Positions 28,691 through 39,945 of a stretch of DNA of 64,000 nt are shown piece by piece. Made by a program: the position numbers and the translations under genes. The DNA lies in contig NZ_JAGGLM010000001.1 of assembly GCF_017874415.1 (NCBI RefSeq), forward strand, positions 434,001-498,000, read 5' to 3'. The DNA is from Clostridium algifaecis (GTDB lineage Bacteria; Bacillota; Clostridia; Clostridiales; Clostridiaceae). Within the stretch, counting starts at the first letter, position 1; every line of letters begins with the position of its first letter. Below the pieces are notes generated by a model. The model was not told where the DNA came from. It searched no databases and was given only the letters and a program-made list of their open reading frames with translations.

Positions 28691-28730
28691 TTTAAAACTC
28701 AACTGATAATATTATCAGTTGAGTTTTAAA
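28691..28730. repeat. Perfect 40-base palindrome
   Basis: TTTAAAACTCAACTGATAAT is followed immediately by its exact reverse complement. It may act as a bidirectional terminator or a protein-binding site. Confidence 0.75.
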
Positions 28731-28897
28731 TAAATATTATATACCATGAATTTTACAAATTACTACAGCAAATATTTAAATAAAGCTCAATTAAATAAAA
28801 TGTAAATTATAGTGAATATTTTGTATAGTGTAAAAACTTAATCAATACAAGAATAGACATTTAATATAAATTGTTAATAAAATATTTATATAAATAA

Positions 28898-28927
28898 GCA
28901 GGATTTTTGCTCACTTTTGCAGAATAT
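28898..28927 (+). promoter_or_regulatory. Sigma-H-like promoter upstream of xer-type gene
   Basis: GCAGGATTT (28898-28906) and GCAGAATAT (28919-28927) are separated by 12 bases. They match the consensus RnAGGAwWW - 11 to 12 - RnnGAATww at all defined positions. A perfect ten-base-pair hairpin (TTCGCTAAAT / ATTTAGCGAA, 28932-28955) falls at the predicted transcript start. Confidence 0.6.
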
Positions 28928-28986
28928 TATATTCGCTAAATAAGCATTTAGCGAAGTTACGTGTTTCTTATAGGGGGAATAGCATT

Positions 28987-29970
28987 ATGAAATACAATTT
29001 AGAAAATATTTATGATTCAAAGATACCAAAATGCTTGAATGACTTTTTAAATTATTTAAATACCATACGCGGCAAATCAAAAAATACCATAGCTGGCTAT
29101 AAAATTGATCTGAGTATGTTTTTTAGATTTTTAAAGTTATACAGAGGTATTGTTCCTGAAGATTGTGATTTTCAAGATATATTTATAGGCGATATAAACA
29201 ATGAATTTGTTAAATCTATAAGCTTAAGTGATTTATTTGCATTCATATCTTTTGCGGAAAATTACAGGAACAACGGAACTTATGCCCGCGCCAGAAAAGT
29301 AGCTTCTCTCAAGTCTTTTTTTAAATACCTTTATGGGAAAGCTAAAATTATAAATGAAAATCCAGCTCTCGAGTTGGAATCTCCTAAAATAGATAAAAGA
29401 AATCCTGTTTATTTATCACTTGAGGAAAGCAGAGACCTTTTAAAATCTATAGATGGAAAATATAAAGAAAGAGATTATTGCATGATAACTCTATTCTTGA
29501 ATTGCGGGATGAGACTTTCAGAGCTTTGCGGAATTGATATATCAAAGATAAAAGATGATACATTAACTGTTATAGGCAAAGGCAATAAAGAAAGAACTAT
29601 ATATTTGAACAAAGCTTGCTTGAAATCGCTAAATGAATATCTTTTAACTAGAAATTCAGAATATAATAAAATAGTAGATAAAGATGCCCTTTTTTTAAGT
29701 AAAAATCATACTAGAATAAATAAGAGATCCGTGGAGCTTATTTTGAAAAAATACCTTAAAAAAGCAGGGCTGGATGTAAAAAAATACACACCACATAAAT
29801 TAAGACATACTGCTGCAACTTTAATGTATAAATATGGAAATGTAGACATAAGAAGTCTTCAAAAAATACTGGGGCATGAGAGTGTATCTACTACTCAAAT
29901 ATATACTCATGTAGATGATGAAAAATTGAGAGAAGCCGTTAAATCTAACCCATTGAGTGATGAAATATAA
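28987..29970 (+). CDS. Tyrosine recombinase (XerC/XerD-like)
   Basis: A 327-residue integrase-family recombinase. The N-terminal SAM-like DNA-binding domain (about residues 15-115) is followed by the catalytic domain: Arg in GMRLSELCGI (about 176), Lys in VIGKGNKERTIY, HKLRHTAATLM (about 269), His in ILGHESVSTTQ and the nucleophile Tyr in IYTHVDD (about 306). Xer proteins resolve chromosome dimers at dif. GGGGGAAT precedes the ATG and a sigma-H-like promoter lies upstream, suggesting use at the transition to sporulation. A terminator follows. It could also be a stand-alone Xer paralogue. Confidence 0.88.
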   Translation: MKYNLENIYDSKIPKCLNDFLNYLNTIRGKSKNTIAGYKIDLSMFFRFLKLYRGIVPEDCDFQDIFIGDINNEFVKSISLSDLFAFISFAENYRNNGTYARARKVASLKSFFKYLYGKAKIINENPALELESPKIDKRNPVYLSLEESRDLLKSIDGKYKERDYCMITLFLNCGMRLSELCGIDISKIKDDTLTVIGKGNKERTIYLNKACLKSLNEYLLTRNSEYNKIVDKDALFLSKNHTRINKRSVELILKKYLKKAGLDVKKYTPHKLRHTAATLMYKYGNVDIRSLQKILGHESVSTTQIYTHVDDEKLREAVKSNPLSDEI

Positions 29971-29973
29971 ATT

Positions 29974-30006
29974 TAAAAACCAGCCTTATTTAGACTGGTT
30001 TTTTCT
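29974..30006. terminator. Terminator after the recombinase gene
   Basis: AAAAACCAG pairs with CTGGTTTTTT. The hairpin overlaps the last codons of the convergent Cys-rich gene. Confidence 0.8.
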
Positions 30007-30426
30007 GCTATTTATTTTTATAAGCCCTGGATATTCTTCATGCATTATTTTTTTAAAATTTTTCTCATCTTCTAACATATCATCCAATCCGTCTATATCA
30101 TCTATATATTTAATAGATCCTTTATCAAAAGCATCTTCATAAATTTTATTCTGACTTTCTAGATCAACAATATCCGATTCTGATATTTTTTTATCTTCAC
30201 CATCACTTTTATTCTCAGCTAATTGAGAATCACTTTCAAATTCTTTGATTTCTTTTTTATCTTCTATAATATCGTCTATTTTTATAGCTTTCATATCATA
30301 GCCTTCCATTTCAAGGCATTTTCCGCAGTTATCACATTTCTTGCTGTGGTCAAGATCACATAAATCACACTCACCACAATTATTACAGGACTTTTTATCA
30401 TCAAATATGCAGTAATCTCTATTCAT
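29986..30426 (-). CDS. Cysteine-rich acidic protein divergent from lexA
   Basis: A 146-residue protein with a compact N-terminal cysteine cluster ([18 protein letters not shown], then CDNCGKCLE), suited to zinc or iron-sulfur binding, and a long highly acidic remainder. No family function is recognised. It shares its promoter region and the SOS box (30466-30477) with lexA, so DNA-damage control is possible. Its final codons overlap the terminator of the recombinase gene. Confidence 0.7.
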   Translation of the reverse strand: MNRDYCIFDDKKSCNNCGECDLCDLDHSKKCDNCGKCLEMEGYDMKAIKIDDIIEDKKEIKEFESDSQLAENKSDGEDKKISESDIVDLESQNKIYEDAFDKGSIKYIDDIDGLDDMLEDEKNFKKIMHEEYPGLIKINSRKNQSK

Positions 30427-30465
30427 AGTATTTTCCTCTCTTTTTTATATTCAAGTTACAGTATA

Positions 30466-30504
30466 GAACATAAGTTTGCTATTTGTCAACATATATGTTA
30501 TAAT
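30466..30504 (+). promoter_or_regulatory. lexA promoter with SOS box
   Basis: GAACATAAGTTT (30466-30477) fits the Gram-positive LexA box GAAC-N4-GTTY. It overlaps the -35 (TTGCTA, 30476-30481), and TATAAT (30499-30504) follows after 17 bases. LexA autoregulation is inferred. Confidence 0.8.
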
Positions 30505-30534
30505 TCAAATTATAAAAAATCAAGGGGTGTTTTT

Positions 30535-31143
30535 ATGACTGAGAAGAAAAAGGATAGACAATTACAAATTTATAAATTTATAAAAAATCAGGTTAAGGAA
30601 AAAGGATATCCTCCTTCCGTTAGAGAAATATGTGCTGCCGTAGGATTAAAATCAACTTCTACAGTGCATATGCACCTGGAAAATTTAGAAAAAAAAGGAC
30701 TTATAAAAAGAGATCAGGCAAAACCACGTACCATAGGTATAGTAGATGAATTGCCAAATAAAAAAGAAATGATAAATGTACCTATTATAGGTAACATAGC
30801 AGCTGGTACTCCTATTCTTGCTGTAGAAAATATTGAAGATACTTTTCCACTTCCAATAGATTATATAAAAAGCAGCAATCAACTTTTTATTCTGAGAGTT
30901 CACGGCGAAAGTATGGTTGATGTAGGTGTTTTAGATGGCGATTTTGCTATAATTGAAAAGACAAATTCTGCTGAAAATGGAGAACTGGTAGCAGCACTTA
31001 TTGAAAATGAAGCAACCTTAAAGAGATTTTTCAAAGAAAAAGGTCATATAAGACTGCAGCCTGAAAATAAAACAATGAAACCAATAATAGTACCGAATTG
31101 CACTATTATTGGAAAATTGGTTGGCATATACAGACAATACTAA
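30535..31143 (+). CDS. lexA: LexA repressor
   Basis: A 202-residue SOS repressor. The N-terminal winged helix ([20 protein letters not shown] near residue 24) binds DNA. The Ala-Gly self-cleavage site is in GNIAAGTPI near residue 87, and the protease dyad is Ser in [10 protein letters not shown] near residue 125 and Lys in [11 protein letters not shown] near residue 162. RecA filaments trigger cleavage. The gene is preceded by its own SOS box and converges on ynbB. Confidence 0.96.
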   Translation: MTEKKKDRQLQIYKFIKNQVKEKGYPPSVREICAAVGLKSTSTVHMHLENLEKKGLIKRDQAKPRTIGIVDELPNKKEMINVPIIGNIAAGTPILAVENIEDTFPLPIDYIKSSNQLFILRVHGESMVDVGVLDGDFAIIEKTNSAENGELVAALIENEATLKRFFKEKGHIRLQPENKTMKPIIVPNCTIIGKLVGIYRQY

Positions 31144-32423
31144 TTGAGAATATTAGAAAGAGCTATAAGTATTCCTATTTTAGCATGGTCAAAAGTAAGT
31201 CCGCCTTGAAGATAAGCTATGTAAGGCTCTCTTATAGGGGCATCTGCTGATAATTCTATAGATGAGCCTTGAATGAATGCACCTGCAGCCATAATGATCT
31301 GGTCTTCATATCCAGGCATATCCCATGGCTCACATTGTACAAATGAATCTACCGGAGATCCCTTTTGAATTCCCTTGCAAAATTTTATAAGTTTGTCTTT
31401 ATCATTAAATTTAATTGCCTGTATTATATCACTTCTTTTATCTGTATACTTAGGGAGTACGTTAAAACCGGCAAGTTCCATTATTCTTGAGCAAAGTAGA
31501 GCTCCCTTTAAAGCTTCTATTGCTACATGAGGGGCTAAAAATAATCCTTCGTATAGAAGTCTCATTACTCCAAAAGTAGAGCCGCACTCCCCTCCTATAC
31601 CAGGTACGGTCAATCTGTAAGCAGCTTGAGTAACATATTCTTCTTTTCCTGCTATATATGCACCTGTAGGTGCAATTCCTCCACCGATATTTTTTATAAG
31701 CGAACCTGCTATTAAATCTGCTCCAACGTCTGTTGGCTCTTTAGTATCTATAAATTCACCATAGCAGTTGTCTACAAAACATATTAAATCAGAATTTATA
31801 TTTTTTACAAAGTCTATGATTTCCTTTATTTCAGATATTAAAAGTGCCTTTCTCCATCCGTATCCTGTAGATCGTTGTATATGTACCAGCTTTATCGATT
31901 TGTTATTCTTTATATGTGTTTCTATAGAATCAAAATCTATTTTGCCGTTTTCTTTTAAGTCAATTTGTTCATAGTTGACCCCATATTCTTTAAGTGAGCC
32001 TATTTTTTTATTATTATCTGTTCCTATTATTCCATGCAAGGTATCATAGGGTTCACCGCATACGGACAGCATGGTATCTCCTGGCCTTAAGTTTCCAAAT
32101 AATGCGCAGCCAAGGGCATGGGTTCCATTTACAAAATGCGGTCTTACAAGAGCACTTTCACAATTAAATACATCTGCATATACTTTATCCAGTGAATCCC
32201 TTCCTATATCATCATATCCATACCCTGATGAATTTGTAAAATGAGATTCGCTTATTCTCTCTTTTTGCATGGCATTAAGCACTTTTAACTGATTATATTC
32301 TCTTATTTCATCATAGTATTCAAATTCTTTTTTTACATCATTTAGTGCCCTTTCATATAAATCTATAACTTCATTGCTTATTTTATATGTTTTTTCGAGC
32401 TTTTCTTTAGTTATTTCTAGCAA
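31140..32423 (-). CDS. YnbB-like PLP protein (aluminium-resistance / methionine gamma-lyase family)
   Basis: A 427-residue PLP-fold enzyme of the Met_gamma_lyase (PF06838) family. Recognisable segments are [20 protein letters not shown] near residue 70 and [17 protein letters not shown] near residue 95. The PLP-lysine region is [20 protein letters not shown] near residue 235. In many Firmicutes it sits beside hfq, miaA, mutL and mutS, as here. The physiological reaction is uncertain; old names include aluminium-resistance protein. Its end overlaps the end of lexA by four bases. Confidence 0.85.
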   Translation of the reverse strand: MLEITKEKLEKTYKISNEVIDLYERALNDVKKEFEYYDEIREYNQLKVLNAMQKERISESHFTNSSGYGYDDIGRDSLDKVYADVFNCESALVRPHFVNGTHALGCALFGNLRPGDTMLSVCGEPYDTLHGIIGTDNNKKIGSLKEYGVNYEQIDLKENGKIDFDSIETHIKNNKSIKLVHIQRSTGYGWRKALLISEIKEIIDFVKNINSDLICFVDNCYGEFIDTKEPTDVGADLIAGSLIKNIGGGIAPTGAYIAGKEEYVTQAAYRLTVPGIGGECGSTFGVMRLLYEGLFLAPHVAIEALKGALLCSRIMELAGFNVLPKYTDKRSDIIQAIKFNDKDKLIKFCKGIQKGSPVDSFVQCEPWDMPGYEDQIIMAAGAFIQGSSIELSADAPIREPYIAYLQGGLTFDHAKIGILIALSNILN

Positions 32424-32470
32424 GATTATTTCCTCCCTGTAGTTTTAAAACTTATATAATTATATAATCA

Positions 32471-32499
32471 AGAAAAGGAACAGGCAAAAGCCTATCCCC
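32471..32499 (-). terminator. Terminator after hfq
   Basis: On the minus strand GGGATAGGC pairs with GCCTGTTCC around TTTT, with two G-U pairs, followed by TTTTCTT. Confidence 0.75.
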
Positions 32500-32503
32500 A
32501 TTT

Positions 32504-32746
32504 CTATAATTCACTTTCCTGTAAATTATTAAATAAAATTGGCTTTGAAGGCGTAATAGTAGAAATTGCGTGTTTATATATCATCATTTGTTTACCATCA
32601 GCATCTAACACAACCGTGAAGTTGTCAAATCCTTTTACATTTCCTTTAATTTGAAAGCCATTTGTTAAGTACAGGGTAACAAGTGTTTTATTTTTCCTCG
32701 CACCATTTAAAAATATGTCCTGCAAATTATTAATTGTTTTACTCAT
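32504..32746 (-). CDS. hfq: RNA chaperone Hfq
   Basis: An 80-residue Sm-like protein: [20 protein letters not shown] (Sm1, with the U-binding Gln) and [17 protein letters not shown] (Sm2, with the YKHAI form of the family motif). It forms RNA-binding hexamers. It lies downstream of miaA in the usual clostridial order and has its own terminator. Confidence 0.95.
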   Translation of the reverse strand: MSKTINNLQDIFLNGARKNKTLVTLYLTNGFQIKGNVKGFDNFTVVLDADGKQMMIYKHAISTITPSKPILFNNLQESEL

Positions 32747-32855
32747 ACCTTTTTCACCCTCCGTAACTTATATTTTATATACTATATAAATTTTTTACAA
32801 TATATTAATACATATTCAAAAACTATTTTTTATCATAATTACATTATACCAGTAT

Positions 32856-33803
32856 TTAACTTTTAAACAAGTTTTTCATAGAATAAAATCTATCAACTAT
32901 ATAATCTGCTACAGCATCATCATTTTTAAAATTATCTTTGTTAACCCAATTTACTCTAATATCTTTTCTAAACCAGGTCAACTGTCTTTTAGCATAGTGT
33001 CTGCTCCCCTTTTTAATTATATCTATAGCATCATTCATTGATATATATCCATCTAAATAACTCAAGATCTCTTTATATCCTATACCTTTCATAGATTGCA
33101 TGGATGAATTATATCCCATAGACTTTAGTTTTACTACTTCATCTATAAGACCATTTGAAATCATAATGTCAACTCTCATGTTTATTCTATCATATAATTT
33201 TTCCCTATCCATATTAAGTACAAAATAGTATATATTATATGGTATATCATATATATTGTTTTCTTTATTGAATTGACCTATTGTCTTTCCTGTAAGTTTA
33301 TAAACCTCCAGTGCACGTATAACTCTTTTTAAATCATTGGGGTATAGCTTTTCATAAGACTTTATATCTACTTCTTTTAAAAGATCATGTACATATTCCC
33401 GACCTTTTTTAACGGCTGCATTTTGAAGATAAGTTCTATAATTCTTGTCCACACATGCCTCAGTAAAGCTGTAATTAAATATAAGAGAATTTATATAAAG
33501 ACCTGTACCTCCTACAACCATAGGGAGCTTTTGTTTTTTTACTATTTCATCTATATAATGCTGTGCCATGTTTTTATATCTCATTACATTAAAACTTTCT
33601 GAAGGTTCAACTATGTCTATCATGTAATGTTTAACTCCACACATTTCCTCTCTCGTCACTTTTGCAGAACCTATATCCATATGTTTATATATCTGCATTG
33701 AATCTGCAGATACTATTTCACCATTTAATTTCTTTGCAAGTTTTATAGATATATCGGTTTTTCCTACAGCTGTAGGACCTGCAAGTATAAATAAATCTTT
33801 CAT
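32856..33803 (-). CDS. miaA: tRNA dimethylallyltransferase
   Basis: A 315-residue enzyme that adds dimethylallyl to A37 of tRNAs reading UNN codons. The P-loop [18 protein letters not shown] is at the N-terminus. [19 protein letters not shown] (near residue 30) and [16 protein letters not shown] (near residue 98) follow. ATG 33803 follows GGAGG; the in-frame TTG at 33815 is part of the ribosome binding site. MiaB, encoded upstream, later methylthiolates the same base. Confidence 0.95.
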   Translation of the reverse strand: MKDLFILAGPTAVGKTDISIKLAKKLNGEIVSADSMQIYKHMDIGSAKVTREEMCGVKHYMIDIVEPSESFNVMRYKNMAQHYIDEIVKKQKLPMVVGGTGLYINSLIFNYSFTEACVDKNYRTYLQNAAVKKGREYVHDLLKEVDIKSYEKLYPNDLKRVIRALEVYKLTGKTIGQFNKENNIYDIPYNIYYFVLNMDREKLYDRINMRVDIMISNGLIDEVVKLKSMGYNSSMQSMKGIGYKEILSYLDGYISMNDAIDIIKKGSRHYAKRQLTWFRKDIRVNWVNKDNFKNDDAVADYIVDRFYSMKNLFKS

Positions 33804-33821
33804 ATAAACCTCCAAGTTTTA

Positions 33822-35648
33822 TCATTGTATCCTTTTAAATTTTTTTTCTAAATCTGTAAGTGTAAATTTTAATATAGTAGGTCTTCCGTGTGGACAATTA
33901 AATGGATCATCAATAAATCTCAGTTCTTCAATTAAATTATGCATTTCAATCCTGGATAGAGGATGATTTGCCTTTATAGCAGCTTTACATGCCCTGGTTG
34001 CTATAAGGTGATATTTTACTTCAGTAGTTTTTCCAGAGCCCATATTTTTTAAATTGTCCAATATATCGGTAAATAAATTTTTTATATCTGGTTTTCCGAA
34101 TATTACAGGAACTTCCCGTATACTTATTGTATTATCTCCAAATAATTCTATTTTAAAACCTGTTCTTTTAAATAAATCCTGATTTTCCATATAACAGGAA
34201 TAATCATAATTTGTGAGTTCAATAACTACAGGTGATATCAACAATTGGGATATTACATTGCCCTTCTGTATGTCTTTTTTATATTTCTCAAATAAAATTT
34301 TTTCATGAGCTGCATGTTGATCTATAATATATAAATTATTGAGTGCTTCCCCTAATATATAAGTGTTATTAAATTGTCCAATTATATTGAGCGGAGGAAA
34401 TTTGGCCTCATTTATAACTTCTTTATCATAATCATCTTTATCATAAATTTTTTTATTTAGCTTTTTGTTGCTTTTATAGTCATTTTCAATTGGTTCCGAT
34501 ATACTTGATATAGTGCTTTCATTTATATTAAATTCATCTCTATAAATATTTTTTTTATCCATTGAATGCAAGTCAATTGGAATCTGTACAGTATCTTTTT
34601 GAATTTTAGATTCTGAAATTTTATCATAATCTTCAGTGTCTATTGAAAAGGAATTTTTCAGGCTTTCTCTAAGTGCATCATGTACAGAATCAAATACAAC
34701 CTTGAATATCATCCTTGAGTCACTAAATTTTATTTCTAATTTAGAAGGATGAACATTTACATCTATAAATTCAGGAAATATATCAATAAAAAGTATAAAA
34801 AAAGGGAACTTATTTATAGTCAAAAAAGACTTGAAAGCTTTTTCTACAGCTGTAGTTATAGATTTATCCTTTATATATCTTTTATTGACAAAAATACTTT
34901 GAGCGGTTCTGCTACCCCTGCTGATTTCCGAATTTCCTATATATCCATAAACTGAAATTATATCTTCATGTTTTTCTATGGGAATTATATTTTCATATAC
35001 ATTTTTACCATAAATACATCGTATTACATCTTTAAGTTCACCTGTGCCAAACGTTGTAGTGGATTTTTTACCATTATTAAAGAACTTGAAAGAAATTTCG
35101 GAATTTGCTATTGCAAGCCTTGTTATTATATCCGATATATATGCAGTTTCTCTGCTTTTAGATTTCAAAAATTTCTTTCTTGCAGGTACATTAAAAAATA
35201 AATCTTCTACTTCAACCGTAGTTCCTTCGTTGCAGGCACTATCTTTAATATTTTCAAGTTTACCACCTGTTATAGATATTTCTTTTCCGCATATTGCCTG
35301 TTTTATTTTACTTTTAAGAGTAACTTTTGAGACAGATGCTATACTTGCAAGAGCCTCACCTCTGAATCCCATAGTATTTATGTGTAATACATCATCTATA
35401 TTTTCTATTTTACTTGTAGAATGCGGCATAAATGCTTTTTTTATATCTTCGGGATGAATTCCGTGTCCATCATCTATTATCCTTATAAGGTTTTCTCCAC
35501 CCTCAAGTATTTCTATAGTTATATTTTTAGCACCTGCATCTATACTATTTTCAACTAGTTCTTTTATTACGGACGAAGGTCTTTCAATTACTTCTCCTGC
35601 TGCAATTTTGTTGGTAGTTTTTGTATCCAATAAATTTATTCTCTTCAT
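33822..35648 (-). CDS. mutL: DNA mismatch repair protein MutL
   Basis: A 608-residue protein. The N-terminal GHKL ATPase has [32 protein letters not shown] and [12 protein letters not shown]. The C-terminal dimerisation domain carries the endonuclease motif [12 protein letters not shown] near residue 440, as in non-methyl-directed systems. The charged linker (about 350-420) is poorly conserved. It lies 18 bases after mutS and just before miaA. Confidence 0.97.
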   Translation of the reverse strand: MKRINLLDTKTTNKIAAGEVIERPSSVIKELVENSIDAGAKNITIEILEGGENLIRIIDDGHGIHPEDIKKAFMPHSTSKIENIDDVLHINTMGFRGEALASIASVSKVTLKSKIKQAICGKEISITGGKLENIKDSACNEGTTVEVEDLFFNVPARKKFLKSKSRETAYISDIITRLAIANSEISFKFFNNGKKSTTTFGTGELKDVIRCIYGKNVYENIIPIEKHEDIISVYGYIGNSEISRGSRTAQSIFVNKRYIKDKSITTAVEKAFKSFLTINKFPFFILFIDIFPEFIDVNVHPSKLEIKFSDSRMIFKVVFDSVHDALRESLKNSFSIDTEDYDKISESKIQKDTVQIPIDLHSMDKKNIYRDEFNINESTISSISEPIENDYKSNKKLNKKIYDKDDYDKEVINEAKFPPLNIIGQFNNTYILGEALNNLYIIDQHAAHEKILFEKYKKDIQKGNVISQLLISPVVIELTNYDYSCYMENQDLFKRTGFKIELFGDNTISIREVPVIFGKPDIKNLFTDILDNLKNMGSGKTTEVKYHLIATRACKAAIKANHPLSRIEMHNLIEELRFIDDPFNCPHGRPTILKFTLTDLEKKFKRIQ

Positions 35649-35666
35649 AGTATATCAATCCCTTAA

Positions 35667-38276
35667 TTACATTGATTTTACTTTATTTATTATATCATAG
35701 AGTTTATTAAAACCTTCCATTGGAGTCATATTTAATATGTCTATGTTTGATATTTCCTTCAATATGTTTTGCTTTTCTATATCTTTTATATCAAGCTGTA
35801 TCATGGGTGCCGTTTCTACTTTAGAAGGTTTAGTTATAGATTCTACATCAACATATTCTGATTTTTGAATTTCAAGACTATTTAATATATCTTTAGCTCT
35901 ATTTATTAATTTATCCGGAAGTCCCGCAAGTTTCGCCACTTCAATTCCATAAGACTGATCCGCACCGCCTTTGACAATTTTTCTTAAAAATATGACAGTA
36001 CCCTTTACTTCCTTTACAGCTACAGAATAATTTTTAATTCCCTTTATAGTACCTTCAAGTTTAGTAAGTTCGTGATAGTGTGTGGCAAATAAAGTTTTAC
36101 ACCTTAATTTTTTACTGTTACATATATACTCTATGACAGCCCAGGCTATGCTTAATCCATCATATGTACTGGTACCCCTTCCAACTTCATCTAAGAGTAC
36201 GAGACTTTTAGATGTAGCATTTTTTAATATATTTGAAACTTCCCACATTTCAACCATGAAGGTACTTTTTCCTGAAGCCAAATCGTCTGAGGCACCTATT
36301 CTTGTAAATATCTTATCACAAATTGAAATGTTAGCACTACTTGCAGGTACAAAACTTCCTATTTGAGCCATAATAACAATTAAAGCTATCTGTCTCATAT
36401 AAGTAGATTTACCAGCCATATTTGGTCCTGTTATGAGTATCATCTGATTTTCTTTAGTATCCATATATGTATTATTGGATACAAAGCTTTCTTTTTTAAT
36501 CATTTTTTCAACTACAGGATGTCTTCCTGATTTAATTGAAATTTCATCTGAAGAAGTTATTTCTGGTTTGCAATAGTTATTTTCCAAGGCTGCAGTGGCA
36601 AGGGAACTTAAACAGTCAAGCTCGGATATTATTTTTGCAGTATTTTGCATCCTGTTTACGTGCAGTTCTATCTTTTCTCTAACTTTTACAAATACAGCAT
36701 ATTCTAAATTTATTAGTTTATCCTCTGCTTTTAATATTTTATCTTCCATTTCTTTAAGCTCTGGAGTTATATATCTCTCTGCATTTGTTAGAGTTTGTTT
36801 CCTTATATATCTACCTTCTGGTACAAGGTTCAGATTACTTTTTGTGATTTCTATGTAGTATCCAAAAACTTTATTATATCCTATTTTAAGTGATTTTATT
36901 CCAGTTTGTTCCCTCTCATTGTTTTCAAGAGCGGCTATCCAATTTTTACCGTTTGTTTTAATATCCTTAAGTTCATCTATTTCACTGTCGTATCCTTTTT
37001 TTATTATATTTCCTTCTTTTACCGATATTGCAGGTTCTTCTAATATAGCTGTATCTAAAAGTTTGTATATGTCTCTTAGTTCATCTAAGTTTTTGTACAG
37101 TTCCACTAATAGTTCACTATTAAAATTTGATATTATTGATTTTATAGAAGGTATTTTTTCTATAGAATTTTTAAGAGAAATCAGTTCTTTGGCATTTACG
37201 CTTTTCGAAGATATTTTCCCAACTAATCTCTCTATATCATATATATTTTTAAGTGCATCCTTCAGGTCTTCGTGTTTTGATATATTATTTAAAAGTTCCT
37301 CTACAGCATCTAGTCTTCTGACTATCATTTTTTTATTTATAAGAGGCTGTTCCACCCATCGTCTTAACTGCCGTGCTCCCATAGCAGTATTAGTCTTATC
37401 AATTACCCAGAGAAGAGAGGCTTTCTTTCCCTTTTCTCTTAGATTCTCCGTAAGTTCAAGATTTGCCCTTGAATTTGCATCTATGGATAGATAATCTACT
37501 ATACTGTAATAGTCGATTTTATTTATATGTGAAAGTGAAGTTTTTTGAGTCTCTATTATATATTTTAAAAGTGAACCACAGCATTTTATAATAGTGTCAT
37601 TATAATTTTCAATATTTAAATCTTTGAATTGTTCTTTTAAAATTGGTATTGTATTTTCTTCTAAATAATAATCTTTATTTAGTATGCTAAAAGAGCCTTT
37701 AAAAATTTCACTTATGCTATCTTGTATTTTTATATCGATGTTATTTTGAATTAGCATTTCTTTAGGATTATATTTTGAAATTTCGTCTAAAATAGCAGCT
37801 GCATTAAGCGAAGCGTCTGTACAATTAAATTCTCCTGTTGATACGTCTGAAAAACAAAGTGAAAAAGAATTACTTTCATTATCTATGTAAAGGCTTCCTA
37901 TATAATTGTTTTTGTTTTCATCTAAAAATGAAGAATTTGTATATGTACCTGGAGTTATTACTTTTATAATTCCTCTTTTAACTATGCCTTTGGCTAGTGC
38001 AGGATCTTCAAGCTGTTCACATATAGCTATCTTATGTCCCTTGCTTATTAATTTCCCTATATATGTATTCGCAGCATGGTATGGTATTCCACACATAGGA
38101 GCTCTTTCCTCAAGTCCGCAATCTTTTCCCGTAAGCACTAATTCCAATTCTTTTGAAGCTAATTTTGCATCTTCAAAGAACATTTCGTAGAAATCACCTA
38201 CTCTAAAAAACAATATACAATCTTTATAACTTTCTTTTACTTCAAAGTATTGCTGCATCATAGGAGTTAATGCCAT
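35667..38276 (-). CDS. mutS: DNA mismatch repair protein MutS
   Basis: An 869-residue mismatch sensor. The mismatch-reading Phe-x-Glu is in [15 protein letters not shown] near residue 28. The ATPase has Walker [16 protein letters not shown] (near residue 620), [20 protein letters not shown] and FATHYHEL. Length is typical of MutS1. It shares the operon with mutL and follows miaB after a short gap that holds a small hairpin. Confidence 0.97.
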   Translation of the reverse strand: MALTPMMQQYFEVKESYKDCILFFRVGDFYEMFFEDAKLASKELELVLTGKDCGLEERAPMCGIPYHAANTYIGKLISKGHKIAICEQLEDPALAKGIVKRGIIKVITPGTYTNSSFLDENKNNYIGSLYIDNESNSFSLCFSDVSTGEFNCTDASLNAAAILDEISKYNPKEMLIQNNIDIKIQDSISEIFKGSFSILNKDYYLEENTIPILKEQFKDLNIENYNDTIIKCCGSLLKYIIETQKTSLSHINKIDYYSIVDYLSIDANSRANLELTENLREKGKKASLLWVIDKTNTAMGARQLRRWVEQPLINKKMIVRRLDAVEELLNNISKHEDLKDALKNIYDIERLVGKISSKSVNAKELISLKNSIEKIPSIKSIISNFNSELLVELYKNLDELRDIYKLLDTAILEEPAISVKEGNIIKKGYDSEIDELKDIKTNGKNWIAALENNEREQTGIKSLKIGYNKVFGYYIEITKSNLNLVPEGRYIRKQTLTNAERYITPELKEMEDKILKAEDKLINLEYAVFVKVREKIELHVNRMQNTAKIISELDCLSSLATAALENNYCKPEITSSDEISIKSGRHPVVEKMIKKESFVSNNTYMDTKENQMILITGPNMAGKSTYMRQIALIVIMAQIGSFVPASSANISICDKIFTRIGASDDLASGKSTFMVEMWEVSNILKNATSKSLVLLDEVGRGTSTYDGLSIAWAVIEYICNSKKLRCKTLFATHYHELTKLEGTIKGIKNYSVAVKEVKGTVIFLRKIVKGGADQSYGIEVAKLAGLPDKLINRAKDILNSLEIQKSEYVDVESITKPSKVETAPMIQLDIKDIEKQNILKEISNIDILNMTPMEGFNKLYDIINKVKSM

Positions 38277-38313
38277 TTTTAGTCCTCCTTATAGCTTTTA
38301 ATTTTCATAACAT

Positions 38314-38338
38314 AAAAAGCTCTCAAAAAAGAGCTATT
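38314..38338 (-). terminator. Short hairpin between miaB and mutS
   Basis: On the minus strand AGCTCTTTTTTGAGAGCT is followed by TTTT. It may cause partial termination between miaB and mutS. Confidence 0.55.
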
Positions 38339-38355
38339 TATAATAGTGAATATTT

Positions 38356-39699
38356 TTATTTTACTTCTTCTCCATAAAGCGAGAATGAATTTGCTTTTAT
38401 TATATGAACTTTAACCAATTTTCCTATATCTTCAGAGTTTCCTAAAAAGTTAACCAACTTTCCACTTCTCGTTCTTCCCATAAGTTTGGACTCATCATTT
38501 TTACTTGTACCTTCTACCAGTATTTCCTCTATTCTTCCTTCATAAAGCTTATTCTTTTTAGCGGAAGATTCATTTATTACTTCAACCAATCTATTGAATC
38601 TCTCATGTTTTACATCATCTGGAATCTGATCTTTCATTTCATCTGCCGGGGTACCTTTCCTTTTAGAAAATATAAACGTAAAGGCAGAATCATATTGAAC
38701 TTTTTTAGCTACATCTAAAGTATCCTGGAAATCATCTTCTGTTTCTCCTGGAAATCCTACTATTATATCTGTAGTTATAGCAGCATCTGGTATTTTGTCT
38801 TTAATTTTATCTACAAGTGCAAGATATTTTTCCTTTGAATAGTTTCTATTCATTTTCTTTAAAAGCCTTGTAGAACCTGATTGTATAGGAAGATGAACCT
38901 GCTCACATAACTTATCACATTCAGCTATGGCATCTATTACATCATCAGTAAAATCTTTAGGATGAGGTGTCATAAATCTGAGTCTATCAAGTCCACTTAC
39001 ATTATTTATTCTTTTTAAAAGATTTGCAAAAGTAACTTTTGGTTTTAGATCTTTTCCATATGAGTTAACATTCTGCCCAAGCAGTGTTATTTCTTTATAC
39101 CCTTTTTTTACAAGATCTTTAATTTCTTTTTCAATACTTTCAGGACTTCTGCTTCTCTCTCTTCCTCTAACATATGGAACTATGCAGTAGGAACAAAAGT
39201 TATTACAGCCATACATTATAGTTACAAAGGCTTTAATACTGCTTTCCCTATCTATAGGAACACCTTCTACTATACCATCTTCTTTTTGCTGTATTTCAAT
39301 TATGGATTTTCCATCTTGCATTACTCTATTTAAATATTCTGGAAATTTATATGCATTATGAGTTCCAAATATTATATCAACAAATGGAAATCTTTTTATT
39401 ATATCCTGTGCCATATTATCCTGCTGCATCATACAGCCGCATATGGCTATTATAAGTTCAGGCTTTTTCTCTTTTAATTTTCTAAGCATACCAAGGTTGC
39501 CATATACTTTTAATTCTGCATTCTCTCGAACACAGCATGTGTTGAAGATTATTATATCTGCAGAAGTTTTTTCAGAAGTTTTCTGGTATCCAATATTTTT
39601 TAGCATACCGGATAATTTTTCTGAATCTTCTTCATTCATCTGGCATCCCCAAGTTTCAATAAAAAATTTTTTCGTTTTTATATTATCTTGTTTATTCAT
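38356..39699 (-). CDS. miaB: tRNA-2-methylthio-N6-dimethylallyladenosine synthase
   Basis: A 447-residue radical SAM methylthiotransferase. The N-terminal cluster cysteines are in [22 protein letters not shown] and CGCMMQQ. The SAM cluster is [20 protein letters not shown] near residue 165, and a C-terminal TRAM domain completes it. It finishes the A37 modification begun by MiaA. A copy of the dispersed motif (39797-39830) lies about 98 bases upstream of the ATG. Confidence 0.97.
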   Translation of the reverse strand: MNKQDNIKTKKFFIETWGCQMNEEDSEKLSGMLKNIGYQKTSEKTSADIIIFNTCCVRENAELKVYGNLGMLRKLKEKKPELIIAICGCMMQQDNMAQDIIKRFPFVDIIFGTHNAYKFPEYLNRVMQDGKSIIEIQQKEDGIVEGVPIDRESSIKAFVTIMYGCNNFCSYCIVPYVRGRERSRSPESIEKEIKDLVKKGYKEITLLGQNVNSYGKDLKPKVTFANLLKRINNVSGLDRLRFMTPHPKDFTDDVIDAIAECDKLCEQVHLPIQSGSTRLLKKMNRNYSKEKYLALVDKIKDKIPDAAITTDIIVGFPGETEDDFQDTLDVAKKVQYDSAFTFIFSKRKGTPADEMKDQIPDDVKHERFNRLVEVINESSAKKNKLYEGRIEEILVEGTSKNDESKLMGRTRSGKLVNFLGNSEDIGKLVKVHIIKANSFSLYGEEVK

Positions 39700-39796
39700 G
39701 TTTATTCTCCAATTCCTGTTCTTTTTCCTATATTATTATATCCTTAATAACTATTTGTGTAAATATATTGTGCTTTTATAATTTTTATTTTTATTT

Positions 39797-39830
39797 TTGT
39801 TTACTTTGTTTTTTAATTAACATAATATTT
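39797..39830 (-). repeat. Dispersed intergenic motif, copy upstream of miaB
   Basis: Read on the minus strand it begins AAATATTATGTTAATTAAAA, identical over that core to copies 1 and 2. It ends in AGTAAACAA about 98 bases before the miaB start. Confidence 0.5.
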
Positions 39831-39945
39831 GATATGTATATAATATTTTTAAAAAAATCATAAAATAAAAATAAAGAATTCTGCATAAATATTTGAGTTT
39901 TTTGCCAAAGTATATCTAAATGATATACGCACTTAGGAGGATTGT

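Larger units (their letters stand above)
28304..28897 (+). other. Gene-poor region with mini-ORF and two palindromic structures
   Basis: No conserved gene is visible. The interval contains a 13-codon ORF (28547), an imperfect long hairpin (28561-28628) and a perfect 40-base palindrome (28691-28730). Together they could form a small RNA locus or leader-attenuator. The remainder is AT-rich without recognisable content. Confidence 0.5.

Noticed and set aside
36919-37494. 191-codon plus-strand ORF opposite mutS
   Set aside because: It is hydrophobic only because it mirrors mutS codons. There is no ribosome binding site or recognisable domain.
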